In this document: piece after piece, positions 16,913-25,739 of the stretch
Layout: the number at the start of each line of letters is the position of its first letter
How positions within the stretch are numbered: the stretch's first letter is position 1
Source: Tomitella fengzijianii
GTDB taxonomy: Bacteria; Actinomycetota; Actinomycetes; Mycobacteriales; Mycobacteriaceae
Assembly: GCF_007559025.1 (NCBI RefSeq)
Contig: NZ_CP041765.1
Coordinates: forward strand, 864,679-928,678
Reading direction: 5' to 3'
DNA: 64,000 nt
The notes under the pieces: model-generated
What the model saw: the letters and a program-made list of their open reading frames with translations, nothing else
Database searches by the model: none
Told to the model about the DNA's origin: nothing
Made by a program: the position numbers and the translations under genes

Positions 16913-18442
16913 ACCGGCTTCTTCCGTGGTCTCCAGCCCGCCGCTCCTGCGTGCACGGTCCAGGAACCTGACCACGATCCGACGCGCGGTGGACGGGGCC
17001 AGGGCCGCGAACACGATCAGGTCGATCGTGCAGAATGCGACGAGGTCGAGGGCCAAGAGGGACAGCGCCACCGGCAGCGCATGCGTATCCGAGCGGAACA
17101 CCATGTGCTCGAGCGTCCCGACCGCGACAGTCGCCACCACAGCGGCCGCGATGGGTGCGGCGGACGCCGTGACCACCTCCCGGAACACGAACCCCACCAC
17201 CGGGCGGGCCAGGACTACGCACACCATGCCCACCACGACGGCCGTGATCGAGACCGACAGGCCGGCGCCCACCACGCCGAGCGGCCTGATGAGTGCCACG
17301 AGCAGCGCGATGCTCAGCACCGTCTCGACCAGGGTGTACCAGTTGAGCAGGCCCGTCCGCCCGCCTCCCTTTATCGCCTCCTCGCTGACGCAGGTGAACG
17401 CCTTGCCGAGCCCCATCCCCGCCATCGCCACCAATGCGGTCCCTGCTCCGCGCCAGGGCTCGCCGAAGGCCACCACCACGGCCGGCTCGCCGGCGGCGAT
17501 GAGGAGCCCGGACATGGCTGCGCCGCCGAACACCGACAACGTCAGAGCACGCAGATATCCGGCGCGGAACCGAGTGTGGTCGTGTGCGATTCGGGAGAAC
17601 GCGGGGAACAGGGACACCGAGCCGACCTCGATGAGCGCGGTCACCGGGGCCTGCGAGATGCGGGAGGCGTAGCGGAACCAACCGAGTGCGGCGTCGCTGA
17701 GGCCGCGTCCCACGAACACCGACTGCGCGAGGGTTTGCACGCGTGCGCCGACCATGCCGAGCACGAGAGGGTAGCCGTACCGGGCGTGTTCGCGCCACAA
17801 CCGCACGGAAGGGTGTCCACGGCCGGGCCGCCAGCGGCAGATCGTCCACACCGCGATCACCCACACGACGTAGGAGACGTAGCTGCCGGCGACCATGCTC
17901 CATACACCCGCTCCGAGCGCTGCGAGTGTCACCGCTGTCGCCGCGAAACTGACCGCCACTGCGGGGCCGACGACGATGCGTCGCGTCACGCTGAATCGTC
18001 GCTGCAGCAGCGCCTCGGGCACGTTGGTGAGCGAGAACAGCAGCAGGGTGCCCGAGCTCGCCGCCGCGACGTATCCGGCGGTGGCACTGTGGAACACGAT
18101 TCCGATCAGAGGCGACAGGGCGAGGGCGCCCACAGTCATGAGGACACCCGAGCCGAGAGTTGCGTAGAAGACCGTGTCGGCGGCGTCGTCGAGCCGATCT
18201 TCACGATGGACGAGTCCGGAGCGGAGCCCGCCTTCGACGAAGTTGGACAGGAACGCGGAGAGGACGGTACCGGCGACGAACAACCCGACGACCGACGGCG
18301 ACAGCAGTCGGGCCAGCGCTACAGTCTGCGCCAGGGAGACCAACTCACCCACCGCTTGTGCCGCGGCGGCGGCACAAGCGACACGGCCGATCCGCCTCGT
18401 CAGTGTGGGCGAGGTGGCCGTCGGCGGGGCCTGCGGTTTCAT
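16889..18442 (-). CDS. polysaccharide flippase (Wzx-like, MOP superfamily)
   Basis: 517 aa with about 12 to 14 hydrophobic segments and the N-terminal pattern of polysaccharide_synt proteins (TLTRRIGRVACAAAAAQAVGELVSLAQTVALARLLSP region, at residues about 14-49). It would move lipid-linked repeat units across the membrane for polymerisation. VNLP-type internal features include LLFSLTNVPEALLQRRFS and YGYPLVLGMVGARVQ. Last gene of the leftward operon from 21191; its start overlaps the stop of the pyruvyltransferase gene (18439-18442). Its end overlaps the convergent glycosyltransferase, with no terminator between. Confidence 0.87.
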   Translation of the reverse strand: MKPQAPPTATSPTLTRRIGRVACAAAAAQAVGELVSLAQTVALARLLSPSVVGLFVAGTVLSAFLSNFVEGGLRSGLVHREDRLDDAADTVFYATLGSGVLMTVGALALSPLIGIVFHSATAGYVAAASSGTLLLFSLTNVPEALLQRRFSVTRRIVVGPAVAVSFAATAVTLAALGAGVWSMVAGSYVSYVVWVIAVWTICRWRPGRGHPSVRLWREHARYGYPLVLGMVGARVQTLAQSVFVGRGLSDAALGWFRYASRISQAPVTALIEVGSVSLFPAFSRIAHDHTRFRAGYLRALTLSVFGGAAMSGLLIAAGEPAVVVAFGEPWRGAGTALVAMAGMGLGKAFTCVSEEAIKGGGRTGLLNWYTLVETVLSIALLVALIRPLGVVGAGLSVSITAVVVGMVCVVLARPVVGFVFREVVTASAAPIAAAVVATVAVGTLEHMVFRSDTHALPVALSLLALDLVAFCTIDLIVFAALAPSTARRIVVRFLDRARRSGGLETTEEAGLTTGASD

Positions 18443-19860
18443 CGCGGGCCGGAGGCGAGGAGCGGCGTCGCACCTTCAGGACCGTCCGGCACCCCGCTTT
18501 CTTGGTGCCCGGCCGCCAATGCCGCCGCGCACCGGAACCCCTTTCGGCTGAGGTCTATCTGCACGCGCGCGGCTGCGAGCAGGGGGGCGCGTAAAGCAGG
18601 AGCCTGCGTCCACGCGGCTTCCACTGCATCGGCGAGCCGCGTGCGCAGCCCGTCGCCGTTCAGCGGAACCACTGTCACACCATCGCCGAACATGCCCGCG
18701 AGTCCATGGAACTTGTCGTCGTAGTAGGTCGATGAGGTGAGTACGACTGCGGGGATCCCCTGGGACAACGCGAATACCGCCAGGTGGTACGCGCCGGTGA
18801 CGACGATCCGGCAGCCGGAGACCCGGGACGCGACGGCGCGTGGATGCGCGAATCGCGCCGGTGGCGCGATCACCTCCGAGTATCCCCTGATCAGCTGAAG
18901 GGTGGTGCGGCGGTCCTGGGCGCGATACTCGGCGATCGGTATCGCGGCGAGCGGTGCGGAGTGCTCTCCGGCGGTGCGCTTCACCACCTCGCCGACGATC
19001 CGAGCAGGCTCGTCGCCGGTGGGGAAGTAGTCGGTGTCACGTAGGCACACGCCTATCGCTCGGCCGGTCAGCGCTGCGCGCACCGAGTAGGCGAGTTCGA
19101 TCGCGTCGTCGCCGGTGACCGCCCTTCGGTCGGGCGGCACCCCGAGGGCTGCGGCGAGCTCGGGGCCGCGACGCCCCTCCCGCAGACCGATATACCCGGT
19201 GCGCGGAAGTACGTCGGCCGCGCGCGCACGCAGCGGCGGGTGGTCGAGCGGCCCCAGCCCCTGGCCGAGGAGCGCGGTGGGGACCCCGTGGCGAATCGCG
19301 CACTCGAGGAGTCCGAGCACGCGGCGGGTCTGAGCCGGATCCGCGTCCGTCAGGTAGCCGCCCCCGAGCGCGAGGACCAGCGAGGACGAGCGGACAGCGG
19401 CGACGACGGGCGGGGGCGCGGGGCGGTTCGACGACGCATCCTGCTCATCCGCCTCGAGCTCGGGCGAGATGGACCCGGAAGCCAGCGAACGCAACACGTG
19501 CAATTTGTGCCGCAAGGCGTGGGCGTGTTGCGGCACGATCGCCGACGTCCTGAGGCGCGCGATGGCGGGCGGGCCGACCGATCGCGGCCCCAGGCGACCT
19601 GCCACCATCGCGGACAGACCACGATCGTTCCACGTGGCGGTGCCGGTCACGGTGATCGCTTCGGCTGCAGGGAAGTACGCCGCGAGCAGCGCAGGACTGT
19701 CGGTGAGAACGCCGATCCGGGCATCCGGCCAACGAGAACGGATGCGCTCGATAGTGATGGTGAGCATCGCGAGGTCACCGTTGTTGCGCAGCCAGTACTC
19801 CGAGTTCTCGATCAGGATGCGCGGTCTTGCCTCGCCGGAGGGGCCGGTCACGGTCGTCAT
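18439..19860 (-). CDS. polysaccharide pyruvyltransferase family protein
   Basis: 473 aa member of the PS_pyruv_trans family, which forms pyruvate ketals on sugars using PEP or acts as related transferases. Features: ILIENSEYWLRNNGDLAML at the N terminus, the ALGGGYLTD glycine-rich block, LLGQGLGPL, VTGDDAIELAY, VCLRDTDY and the C-terminal VTGAYHLAVFALSQGIPAV region characteristic of the family. ATG 19860 overlaps the TGA of the upstream ligase-like gene; the open frame continues upstream only as a shadow. Ketal pyruvate would make the polymer acidic. Confidence 0.83.
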   Translation of the reverse strand: MTTVTGPSGEARPRILIENSEYWLRNNGDLAMLTITIERIRSRWPDARIGVLTDSPALLAAYFPAAEAITVTGTATWNDRGLSAMVAGRLGPRSVGPPAIARLRTSAIVPQHAHALRHKLHVLRSLASGSISPELEADEQDASSNRPAPPPVVAAVRSSSLVLALGGGYLTDADPAQTRRVLGLLECAIRHGVPTALLGQGLGPLDHPPLRARAADVLPRTGYIGLREGRRGPELAAALGVPPDRRAVTGDDAIELAYSVRAALTGRAIGVCLRDTDYFPTGDEPARIVGEVVKRTAGEHSAPLAAIPIAEYRAQDRRTTLQLIRGYSEVIAPPARFAHPRAVASRVSGCRIVVTGAYHLAVFALSQGIPAVVLTSSTYYDDKFHGLAGMFGDGVTVVPLNGDGLRTRLADAVEAAWTQAPALRAPLLAAARVQIDLSRKGFRCAAALAAGHQESGVPDGPEGATPLLASGPR

Positions 19861-21191
19861 CCGCCGGACACGCGCGCAACGGTGGCCGGCTCGGGCTCCA
19901 CTATCGCCGAGCGGAGCTTTCCGGCGGAGGTACGAGGGATGCGGTTCATGACCACGAAACGCACCTGCTGGCCGGCGCCGAAATATCGATCGATGTTCCG
20001 ACGCGCCTGTGTGCGGACGACGTCGGCGTCGTACAGCGTATCGGGTACGAGCCGGATCTCGAATCGGCCGGGGCCGCGTTGGACGATTTGGACTTCGCGG
20101 AGGTCGCGCAGGTTGTCGAGAACAATGCTTGGTACAGGCAGTGTGCGTCCGTCGGACGCCGTGAACGCGTCCTCTCGTCGCCCGTCGATCATGCCGAGCA
20201 AAGGGAAGGCGCGCCCGCAAGGACATCCGGAGCTCGGCGCGGGGCCGACCTCGTCACCGGTGCGGTAGCGGAAGATCGGAAAACCGCGATTGTGGAGCGG
20301 GGTGCCGACGATCTCGAAGCGATCGGGCAGGCCGGGGATCGCATGTAGCTCGACGATCGCATAGTCGGAGAACACGTGATAACCGCCGGCCTCGCAGACG
20401 CCCGCCATCGCGGCACGTTCGGTCTGGCCGTATTGATCGGCGATCGGGGCTGCGAAGCTCTCTGAGATCAGTGCGCGCTGAGCGGCGGTCGTCACCTCGG
20501 ATGACGTGACGACCATGCGCACCTGCACGGTCCGTCCCCGATCCCGCATCAGCTGCGCTAGCAGCGCGAGGCTCGACGGCCAGCCCTCGACCACGTCCGG
20601 CGAGAAATGCTCGATGGCGTCGCATATCTGCTCTGCATGACGGTCATCGAGGTGGAAGCTGGATACCAGCAGTTGGTTCGCGCCGGGGACCAGGCGGGTC
20701 ACGGAGTCGGTGCCGAATGCATGACCGCGCACTACGACCGAGCGGGCCCGGTTCGGCACTGCGAACCATCGTCGCTGGCGCTCGAGCATGGCATGCTCGA
20801 CCACCGCTGACCACTGTGTGCGGTAGACCGTCACAACGCGTCCCGAGGTGCCGCTCGAGTGCGCCGACCACATGGTGGACGCCGGACGCGTGCGGAACCG
20901 GTCGGCGTCCGCGACCAGGTGCGACCGATCCAGAAACGGGAGGCGCGCGAGGTCGTCGAGGCCTCGAACGGTGCACGGGTCCACCCCCGTGTCGGCGAAC
21001 CAATGTCGGTAGAAGCGCGACCGGGCGGCCGCGACCCGGATGAGGGACTTCAGGTGACGCTCCTGGAATTCGGCGAGCTCGCCAGGCGTGGCGGAAGCGG
21101 TCCGCCGGAGCATGCGCTCCGCGACCGGCGTCATCGGGTGTGCGCGGCGGATCCGGTACTGAGTGTTGAGCAGGCGTTGTGATGGGGGCAT
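19857..21191 (-). CDS. PaaK/CapK-like adenylate-forming protein
   Basis: 444 aa phenylacetate-CoA-ligase-like protein of the CapK group found in capsule clusters. It has the adenylation loop SSGTSGRVVTVYRT, the DQYGQTERAAM block, FRYRTGDEV, a CPCGRAF zinc-type motif and the C-terminal RTSAGKLRSAI with the conserved lysine, so activity is expected. CapK-group proteins are associated with attaching acyl or amino-acid groups to glycans; the substrate here is unknown. ATG 21191 is preceded by GGGAGGAC eight bases upstream. First gene of the leftward operon, 82 bases from palindrome D. Confidence 0.83.
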   Translation of the reverse strand: MPPSQRLLNTQYRIRRAHPMTPVAERMLRRTASATPGELAEFQERHLKSLIRVAAARSRFYRHWFADTGVDPCTVRGLDDLARLPFLDRSHLVADADRFRTRPASTMWSAHSSGTSGRVVTVYRTQWSAVVEHAMLERQRRWFAVPNRARSVVVRGHAFGTDSVTRLVPGANQLLVSSFHLDDRHAEQICDAIEHFSPDVVEGWPSSLALLAQLMRDRGRTVQVRMVVTSSEVTTAAQRALISESFAAPIADQYGQTERAAMAGVCEAGGYHVFSDYAIVELHAIPGLPDRFEIVGTPLHNRGFPIFRYRTGDEVGPAPSSGCPCGRAFPLLGMIDGRREDAFTASDGRTLPVPSIVLDNLRDLREVQIVQRGPGRFEIRLVPDTLYDADVVRTQARRNIDRYFGAGQQVRFVVMNRIPRTSAGKLRSAIVEPEPATVARVSGG

Positions 21192-21272
21192 GTGAAGTCC
21201 TCCCGTGGTCGACGGCCGGCGCGCTCGTGGCCCTCGTCGTAGGACTCCCCGAAGACGGCGGGCGCAAGTAAA

Positions 21273-21289
21273 ACATACTGTAAGTACTA
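21273..21289. promoter_or_regulatory. EPS palindrome, site D
   Basis: ACATACTGTAAGTACTA, core TACT-GTA-AGTA. It lies 82 bases upstream of the PaaK-like gene start (21191, leftward), the same distance as site C to the chain-length gene. Confidence 0.62.
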
Positions 21290-21378
21290 TAACAGCGATC
21301 GAAGAAGATGTAAGGTGTGAGGCAGCCTCCATTGGGGTCGGCAGACGGCGCCCATCGCTGAATTTCGCGTCGATAAAA

Positions 21379-21395
21379 ACATACTGCAAGTATTA
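21379..21395. promoter_or_regulatory. EPS palindrome, site E
   Basis: ACATACTGCAAGTATTA, with the perfect core ATACT-GCA-AGTAT. It lies 121 bases upstream of the GDP-mannose dehydrogenase start (21516, rightward). AAAA precedes it, as at site A. Confidence 0.62.
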
Positions 21396-21515
21396 AAAGG
21401 ACAGTGCTGACACACTGTTGGTCTGTCAGGTGGTACCGGGCGGGATCCCGGACATCAGAGGCGTCGGTTCGCCTCGGTTCCGGGAACGAGAGCACACGGA
21501 GATCCGGAGGATGCG

Positions 21516-22856
21516 ATGCGAGTCGGTGAGATTCCACAGTCACTGAGCATTCTGGGACTGGGGTATGTGGGATGCGTATCGGCGGCGTGCTTCGCGTCGC
21601 GGGGGCACCGGGTCGTCGGCGTCGACGTCGACCCGACCAAGACGCGGTTTCTGCGGGAGGGGCGTGCGCCGATCGTGGAAGAGCGGATAGAACGGATCAC
21701 CGCCGCCGCAGTGGCATCCGGTTTGCTGACGGCGACGCAGGACGCGCACCAGGCGATTTCGACGACCGACGTGACGATGGTCTGCGTGGGCACCCCGTCG
21801 AGAAGCGGCGGCGGCCTGTCCACCGTGTTCCTCGAGCGGGTGACGGAGGGTATCGGGCGAGCGCTCGCGGACATGGACTCGTGGCACGTTGTCGCCTATC
21901 GCAGCACCATGACGCCGGGTACCTGCCAAGATCTGCTGATCCCGACGCTGGAGCGGTTGTCGGGCAAGAAGGCAGGTCGTGATTTCGGTGTGTGCGTCAA
22001 CCCTGAGTTCCTCCGCGAGGGGACCAGCGTGCGCGACTTCTTCCATCCGCCCAAAACCGTGGTCGGTGCCACGGATGAGCGCACCGAAGACCAGGTCCTG
22101 GACCTCTTCGCCGATATCGGCGGACCGCGGTTCCGGGTCGGTATCGGCATCGCGGAGATGATCAAGTACGTGGACAACAGTTTCCACGCGCTGAAGGTGG
22201 GGTTCGGCAACGAGATCGGTGCGATCTGCGCTGCGCTCGGCCTGGACTCACACCAGGTGATGGACGTGTTCCTCGCCGATACCAAACTCAATATCAGCGG
22301 CGCGTACCTGCGGCCCGGGTTCGCCTTCGGCGGATCGTGCCTGCCCAAGGACGTACGCGCGCTCACCCACACTGCACGGCTCCGCGACGTCGACGTGCCG
22401 ATCCTGTCCAATGTCCTCATCTCGAACGAGACCCATATGCGCCGTGCGCTGGACATGATCATCGAGCCGGGGCGTCGCCGGATCGGGATCCTCGGCCTGG
22501 CGTTCAAGTCCGGCACCGACGATCTGCGGGAGAGCCCTATGGTGGAGTTGGCAGAGCGGCTCATCGGCAAGGGCTTCGACGTGCTCATCTATGACCCTCG
22601 GGTCGTGACATCGCGCCTGACCGGTGCCAACGCCGAGTACATCAAGGACAAGCTCCCGCACATCGGAGACCTTCTGACCGATGACGCGGAGGCGATCCTC
22701 GCGCACAGCGAAGTCCTCGTGGCCGGTGCGCGCGATGCCGCGACAATCGATGTGCTGCGCCGTGCGACGCCGGGGACGACCGTCGTGGACCTCGTGCGCC
22801 TGCCCGACGCTCCCGCTCGGCGAAGCGCCGGCGACTACGTCGGCATCGGGTGGTGA
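21516..22856 (+). CDS. algD: GDP-mannose 6-dehydrogenase-like UDP/GDP-sugar dehydrogenase (AlgD type)
   Basis: 446 aa NAD-dependent dehydrogenase that oxidises an NDP-hexose to the uronic acid in two steps. The N-terminal LGLGYVG Rossmann motif, VCVGTPS, VNPEFLREGTSVRDF, AEMIKYVDNSFHALKVGFGNEIG, catalytic Cys275 in GGSCLPKDVRALT, and GLAFKSGTDDLRESP are all present. The blocks DTKLNISGAYLRPGFAFGG and ELAERLIGKGFDVLIYDP follow Pseudomonas AlgD more closely, in my recollection, than UDP-glucose dehydrogenases, so GDP-mannuronate is the likelier product. First gene of the rightward operon; the next start overlaps its stop. Confidence 0.85.
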   Translation: MRVGEIPQSLSILGLGYVGCVSAACFASRGHRVVGVDVDPTKTRFLREGRAPIVEERIERITAAAVASGLLTATQDAHQAISTTDVTMVCVGTPSRSGGGLSTVFLERVTEGIGRALADMDSWHVVAYRSTMTPGTCQDLLIPTLERLSGKKAGRDFGVCVNPEFLREGTSVRDFFHPPKTVVGATDERTEDQVLDLFADIGGPRFRVGIGIAEMIKYVDNSFHALKVGFGNEIGAICAALGLDSHQVMDVFLADTKLNISGAYLRPGFAFGGSCLPKDVRALTHTARLRDVDVPILSNVLISNETHMRRALDMIIEPGRRRIGILGLAFKSGTDDLRESPMVELAERLIGKGFDVLIYDPRVVTSRLTGANAEYIKDKLPHIGDLLTDDAEAILAHSEVLVAGARDAATIDVLRRATPGTTVVDLVRLPDAPARRSAGDYVGIGW

Positions 22857-23914
22857 TCAGGATGCCGGCGCCCTGGGTCAGCTTCCTGACCCCCGTGTAC
22901 CGCACTGAATCCTATTTGCCGGCGACGATCGAATCCGTGTTGGCCCAATCAGACCCGGACTGGGAGTTGATCCTCGTCGACAATGGGATGTCCGACGAGG
23001 TGGTCCGGATCGCCGCGCGCTACCCGGATACGCGTATCCGCCTGTTGCGGCAACAGAACTGCGGCTATGCGGGCGGCGTCATGGCCGCGTCGTCCGCGGC
23101 GTGCGGCCAGTTCGTCGCCGTTCTCGACAGCGACGATCTGCTCGCCCCCGAATACGTGGACTCAGTGGCCGCGTTCATCCGCGCACATCCGAGTGTCGAT
23201 GCGGTGGGGTGCGACGCGTACCAATTCGCTGACGGCAACCGAGAGCCATTCATCAGCGGATACTTCCGTTCGACAGCGATCCGACGCGGTCCACGCCGGG
23301 GGCGGCGTCTCACTGTGGACGACGTTCTGGCCGGCGAGGTCCCGTACTACAGCAGCGCCATCCGTCGCACCGCGTGGAATCAAGTGAGGGGGTATCGGCC
23401 GGGATTCTCGGACGTCGACGAGTCCGTGGTGGTGTGGCTCCGGCTCACGGAGAAGTTCGACGTGCGGCTCATCCCCGACAAGCTGGCCTGGTACCGAGTC
23501 AGGGACACGTCGCTGTCCCGGGACCCGGCCGGTGTGGAGGACTTCGAGCGGAGGCTGCTCCGATCCTTCGCACTGTTCGGGAACGACCCGGCTCGGATGT
23601 CCGCGCGCACGCGGCGCGCCGTGGACAGGAACCTGCGCAGGCTGCGATTCCAACAGGCCATGCGTCGTGCCCGACGGTCCCTGCTCGACGACGACGTGAA
23701 CGCTGCTCGAGGCTACGCCCGTGCCGCGCTGGCCCAGCGGCCCTGCCTTCGGGCAGCGGTGGTCCTGGCCTCACTCACCGTGGCGCCGCACGCGGCGAAG
23801 GCGGTCCACCCGGTCAAACAGCGGATGATCGGGGCGGGGGCGCGCGCCGCCCGCATCACGAGAACGCGCCTCCGGTCGGCCGGCCCTCCGCCACCCGCCA
23901 CGGCCTTGAGGTGA
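22850..23914 (+). CDS. glycosyltransferase family 2 (GT-A)
   Basis: 354 aa inverting GT-A enzyme. The first 110 residues hold VSFLTPVYRTESYLPATIESVLAQ, ELILVDNGMSD and the DXD-type metal site VLDSDDLLAPEYV; the middle third carries DVDESVVVWLRL as the likely catalytic-base region. The C-terminal 100 residues are arginine-rich and helical, without a clear membrane segment. Starts possible: GTG 22850 (overlapping the previous stop), GTG 22853 or ATG 22862. It would add a sugar, perhaps the uronic acid made by its neighbour. Confidence 0.85.
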   Translation: MVIRMPAPWVSFLTPVYRTESYLPATIESVLAQSDPDWELILVDNGMSDEVVRIAARYPDTRIRLLRQQNCGYAGGVMAASSAACGQFVAVLDSDDLLAPEYVDSVAAFIRAHPSVDAVGCDAYQFADGNREPFISGYFRSTAIRRGPRRGRRLTVDDVLAGEVPYYSSAIRRTAWNQVRGYRPGFSDVDESVVVWLRLTEKFDVRLIPDKLAWYRVRDTSLSRDPAGVEDFERRLLRSFALFGNDPARMSARTRRAVDRNLRRLRFQQAMRRARRSLLDDDVNAARGYARAALAQRPCLRAAVVLASLTVAPHAAKAVHPVKQRMIGAGARAARITRTRLRSAGPPPPATALR

Positions 23915-23917
23915 ACC

Positions 23918-24499
23918 ATGGTCATGCCGGACGCGCAACGGTTTTCGGTTGTAGGCCGTGCGCGGCGCCGCTGGCGGCCTGCGCTGGCGGCCTTCGTGTG
24001 CGCTTTCCTTGTGCTGGCCGTCGTCGGCTATCCCGTGTACGTCGAACCGCAGGTGGGCACTCCGCACCACGCCGACGCAATAGTCGTCCTCGGTGGGCCC
24101 GGTTCCGGGCGCTACCAGCTAGGTCTCGAACTCGCCCGCCGCGGATACGCTCCGCAGTTGCTCTTGTCGGATCCCAGCGGGGGAGAAAACGATTGGCTCA
24201 GTGGAATCTGTCGCACTGAGCATCCATTCACGGCCATATGCTTCGATCCGCACCCGGCCACGACCCTCGGTGAGGCGCGAGAGATCCGCGCAGTGGCGAA
24301 AATGCGCGGATGGTCCGACATTATTGTCATCACATACACGCCGCACGTCTCGCGGGCACGCTACATCGTTCAGAGGTGCTTCCAGGGATCGGTGACGATG
24401 CTGGCCGCGCCTACTCACTTGTCCGTCGTCGAGTGGGCCTGGGCGTATGCGTACCAGACTGCGGGTTACGCCAAAACGCTGCTGGAGAGCGGGTGCTGA
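23918..24499 (+). CDS. YdcF/SanA-like DUF218 membrane protein
   Basis: 193 aa. One N-terminal hydrophobic segment (about 22-42, ALAAFVCAFLVLAVVGYPVYV) with positive residues before it, then an external DUF218 domain: HHADAIVVLGGPGSGRYQLGLELARRGYAPQLLLS, TTLGEAREI and HVSRARYIVQRCF. Family members (ElyC, SanA, YdcF) act in envelope or glycan-lipid metabolism, but the reaction is not established. It is common as the tail of EPS operons. Three bases after the GT2 gene. Confidence 0.8.
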   Translation: MVMPDAQRFSVVGRARRRWRPALAAFVCAFLVLAVVGYPVYVEPQVGTPHHADAIVVLGGPGSGRYQLGLELARRGYAPQLLLSDPSGGENDWLSGICRTEHPFTAICFDPHPATTLGEAREIRAVAKMRGWSDIIVITYTPHVSRARYIVQRCFQGSVTMLAAPTHLSVVEWAWAYAYQTAGYAKTLLESGC

Positions 24500-24500
24500 C

Positions 24501-25529
24501 GTGGTGATCGGCAGGCGGGACTTGATCGTCGGCGGTGCCGCGGTGGTGGCCGGGGGCGTCGTCGCTGCGATGGCTTCGGCTTCCTCGTTCGGTTCCGACG
24601 CGGCAGCGGGATGCCAGGCTCCGGTGAAGCCCCGAAACCGGCCCGCGCAGCCGGCTGCGATCGTTTGGGACGGTGATGGCGGGCTGCACCTTTCAGCGTA
24701 TGCGCGTCCGGGCGGGCTGGTGTGCGTGGGACGTGCGAACTTCGGCGACGTGTTCACCCGGGAGCTTGCCGCTCGCGGTGCCACGGTGGTCGTCTATCTT
24801 GATGCGATCATCGACAATTCCTACGGTCGCTATCACCAACTCCTTCTGGAGGATTCGTCGATCGGTCCTGTGGTCGGCCGGTGGCCGGGCGGGCCGAGGG
24901 CCAACAAGTGGGGCATGCTGACCGACTTTCGCCCGGGCTCTGTTCTGCAGGCGAAGTTCGGCCCGGTCCTCGAACTCATCGCACGGGAGAACCCTCATGT
25001 CAGTGGCATCTTCCTGGACGATCTAGGCACCCGCTCGTGGTTTCCCGGTGTCGACTTCGAAGCGATGCCTGAGATGGAGAAGGCCGACTATCGGGCGGGC
25101 GCCATCGAACTGGTCCGGACCGCGCGCCGCGTCGCCGACCGGTACGGGCTCGCGCTCTTCGTCAACGGAACGTGGTCGGCGGACGACGGCGGCGGCTATC
25201 CCGATCCGGGCATGCACGGCTGCGCGCTCGTCGACGGCGGCGTCATCGAGCACCACGGCGTCGACGAGATCCCCTTCTTCGCCGAGTACGCGGCGTCCCC
25301 GCAGTGGGGGGCGGGGACCCCGCGCGGCATCGGATACATGTGGACGATCAACGACGCCGATCCGGCGACGCGGGCGGCATACGTGGCGGCGGGGATCCCG
25401 GCGTTCGCGACCTCGCAGGTGGACCGCGACACGGTCGACGCGCCCTGGTCGACCATCCGTGACTTCGGCTTGCCCCGGCGCGGCTGCCCCGGTGAGCCTG
25501 GGCGCCGACTCGACGCAGGCGGATGGTGA
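24501..25529 (+). CDS. secreted (Tat-type) glycosidase-like protein
   Basis: 342 aa. The N terminus GRRDLIVGGAAVVAGGVVAAMA carries a twin-arginine followed by a hydrophobic core, so Tat export is likely. The mature part looks like a TIM-barrel glycoside hydrolase of the putative alpha-galactosidase/GH114 or DUF4015 type: VVVYLDAIIDNSYGRY, SGIFLDDLGTRSW with an acidic pair, LALFVNGTW and a late GYMWTINDAD. It may trim or release the EPS made by this operon; that is inference. I cannot assign a family firmly. GTG 24501 is two bases after the preceding stop. Confidence 0.6.
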   Translation: MVIGRRDLIVGGAAVVAGGVVAAMASASSFGSDAAAGCQAPVKPRNRPAQPAAIVWDGDGGLHLSAYARPGGLVCVGRANFGDVFTRELAARGATVVVYLDAIIDNSYGRYHQLLLEDSSIGPVVGRWPGGPRANKWGMLTDFRPGSVLQAKFGPVLELIARENPHVSGIFLDDLGTRSWFPGVDFEAMPEMEKADYRAGAIELVRTARRVADRYGLALFVNGTWSADDGGGYPDPGMHGCALVDGGVIEHHGVDEIPFFAEYAASPQWGAGTPRGIGYMWTINDADPATRAAYVAAGIPAFATSQVDRDTVDAPWSTIRDFGLPRRGCPGEPGRRLDAGGW

Positions 25530-25644
25530 CACCGTGACCGCCATGCGGTCAGGGCGGAGGGGTTCGGCTTCACAGGGGCACGGTTTTGCAAGGTTTGGAC
25601 AGTGCAAAGGCCGTCAACCCTGAATAATGCGAATCGCGTGTTAT

Positions 25645-25661
25645 AAAGACCTGAGGTTTCG
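25645..25661. promoter_or_regulatory. weak relative of the EPS palindrome before the TetR gene
   Basis: AAAGACCTGAGGTTTCG. It keeps the ACC-N3-GGT core and the three-base centre of sites B and C but not the outer arms. It directly follows TTATAAAG, which could be a -10 element, about 80 bases before the regulator start. If real it would be the autoregulatory site; it could equally be chance. Confidence 0.3.
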
Positions 25662-25739
25662 GACGGACTCACTGGCCGGTTGCGCGCCAGGATCCAGGGA
25701 CGCTCGCAGGGGCGGATACGGAAGGCAGGCGCGGAGCGC

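Larger units (their letters stand above)
21192..21515. promoter_or_regulatory. divergent promoter region with two EPS palindromes
   Basis: 324 bases between the leftward PaaK-like operon and the rightward AlgD-like operon. The central 21265-21405 is clearly AT-richer than its surroundings. It contains palindrome D (nearer the left gene) and E (nearer the right gene), about 106 bases apart. No gene is credible here. Confidence 0.6.
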
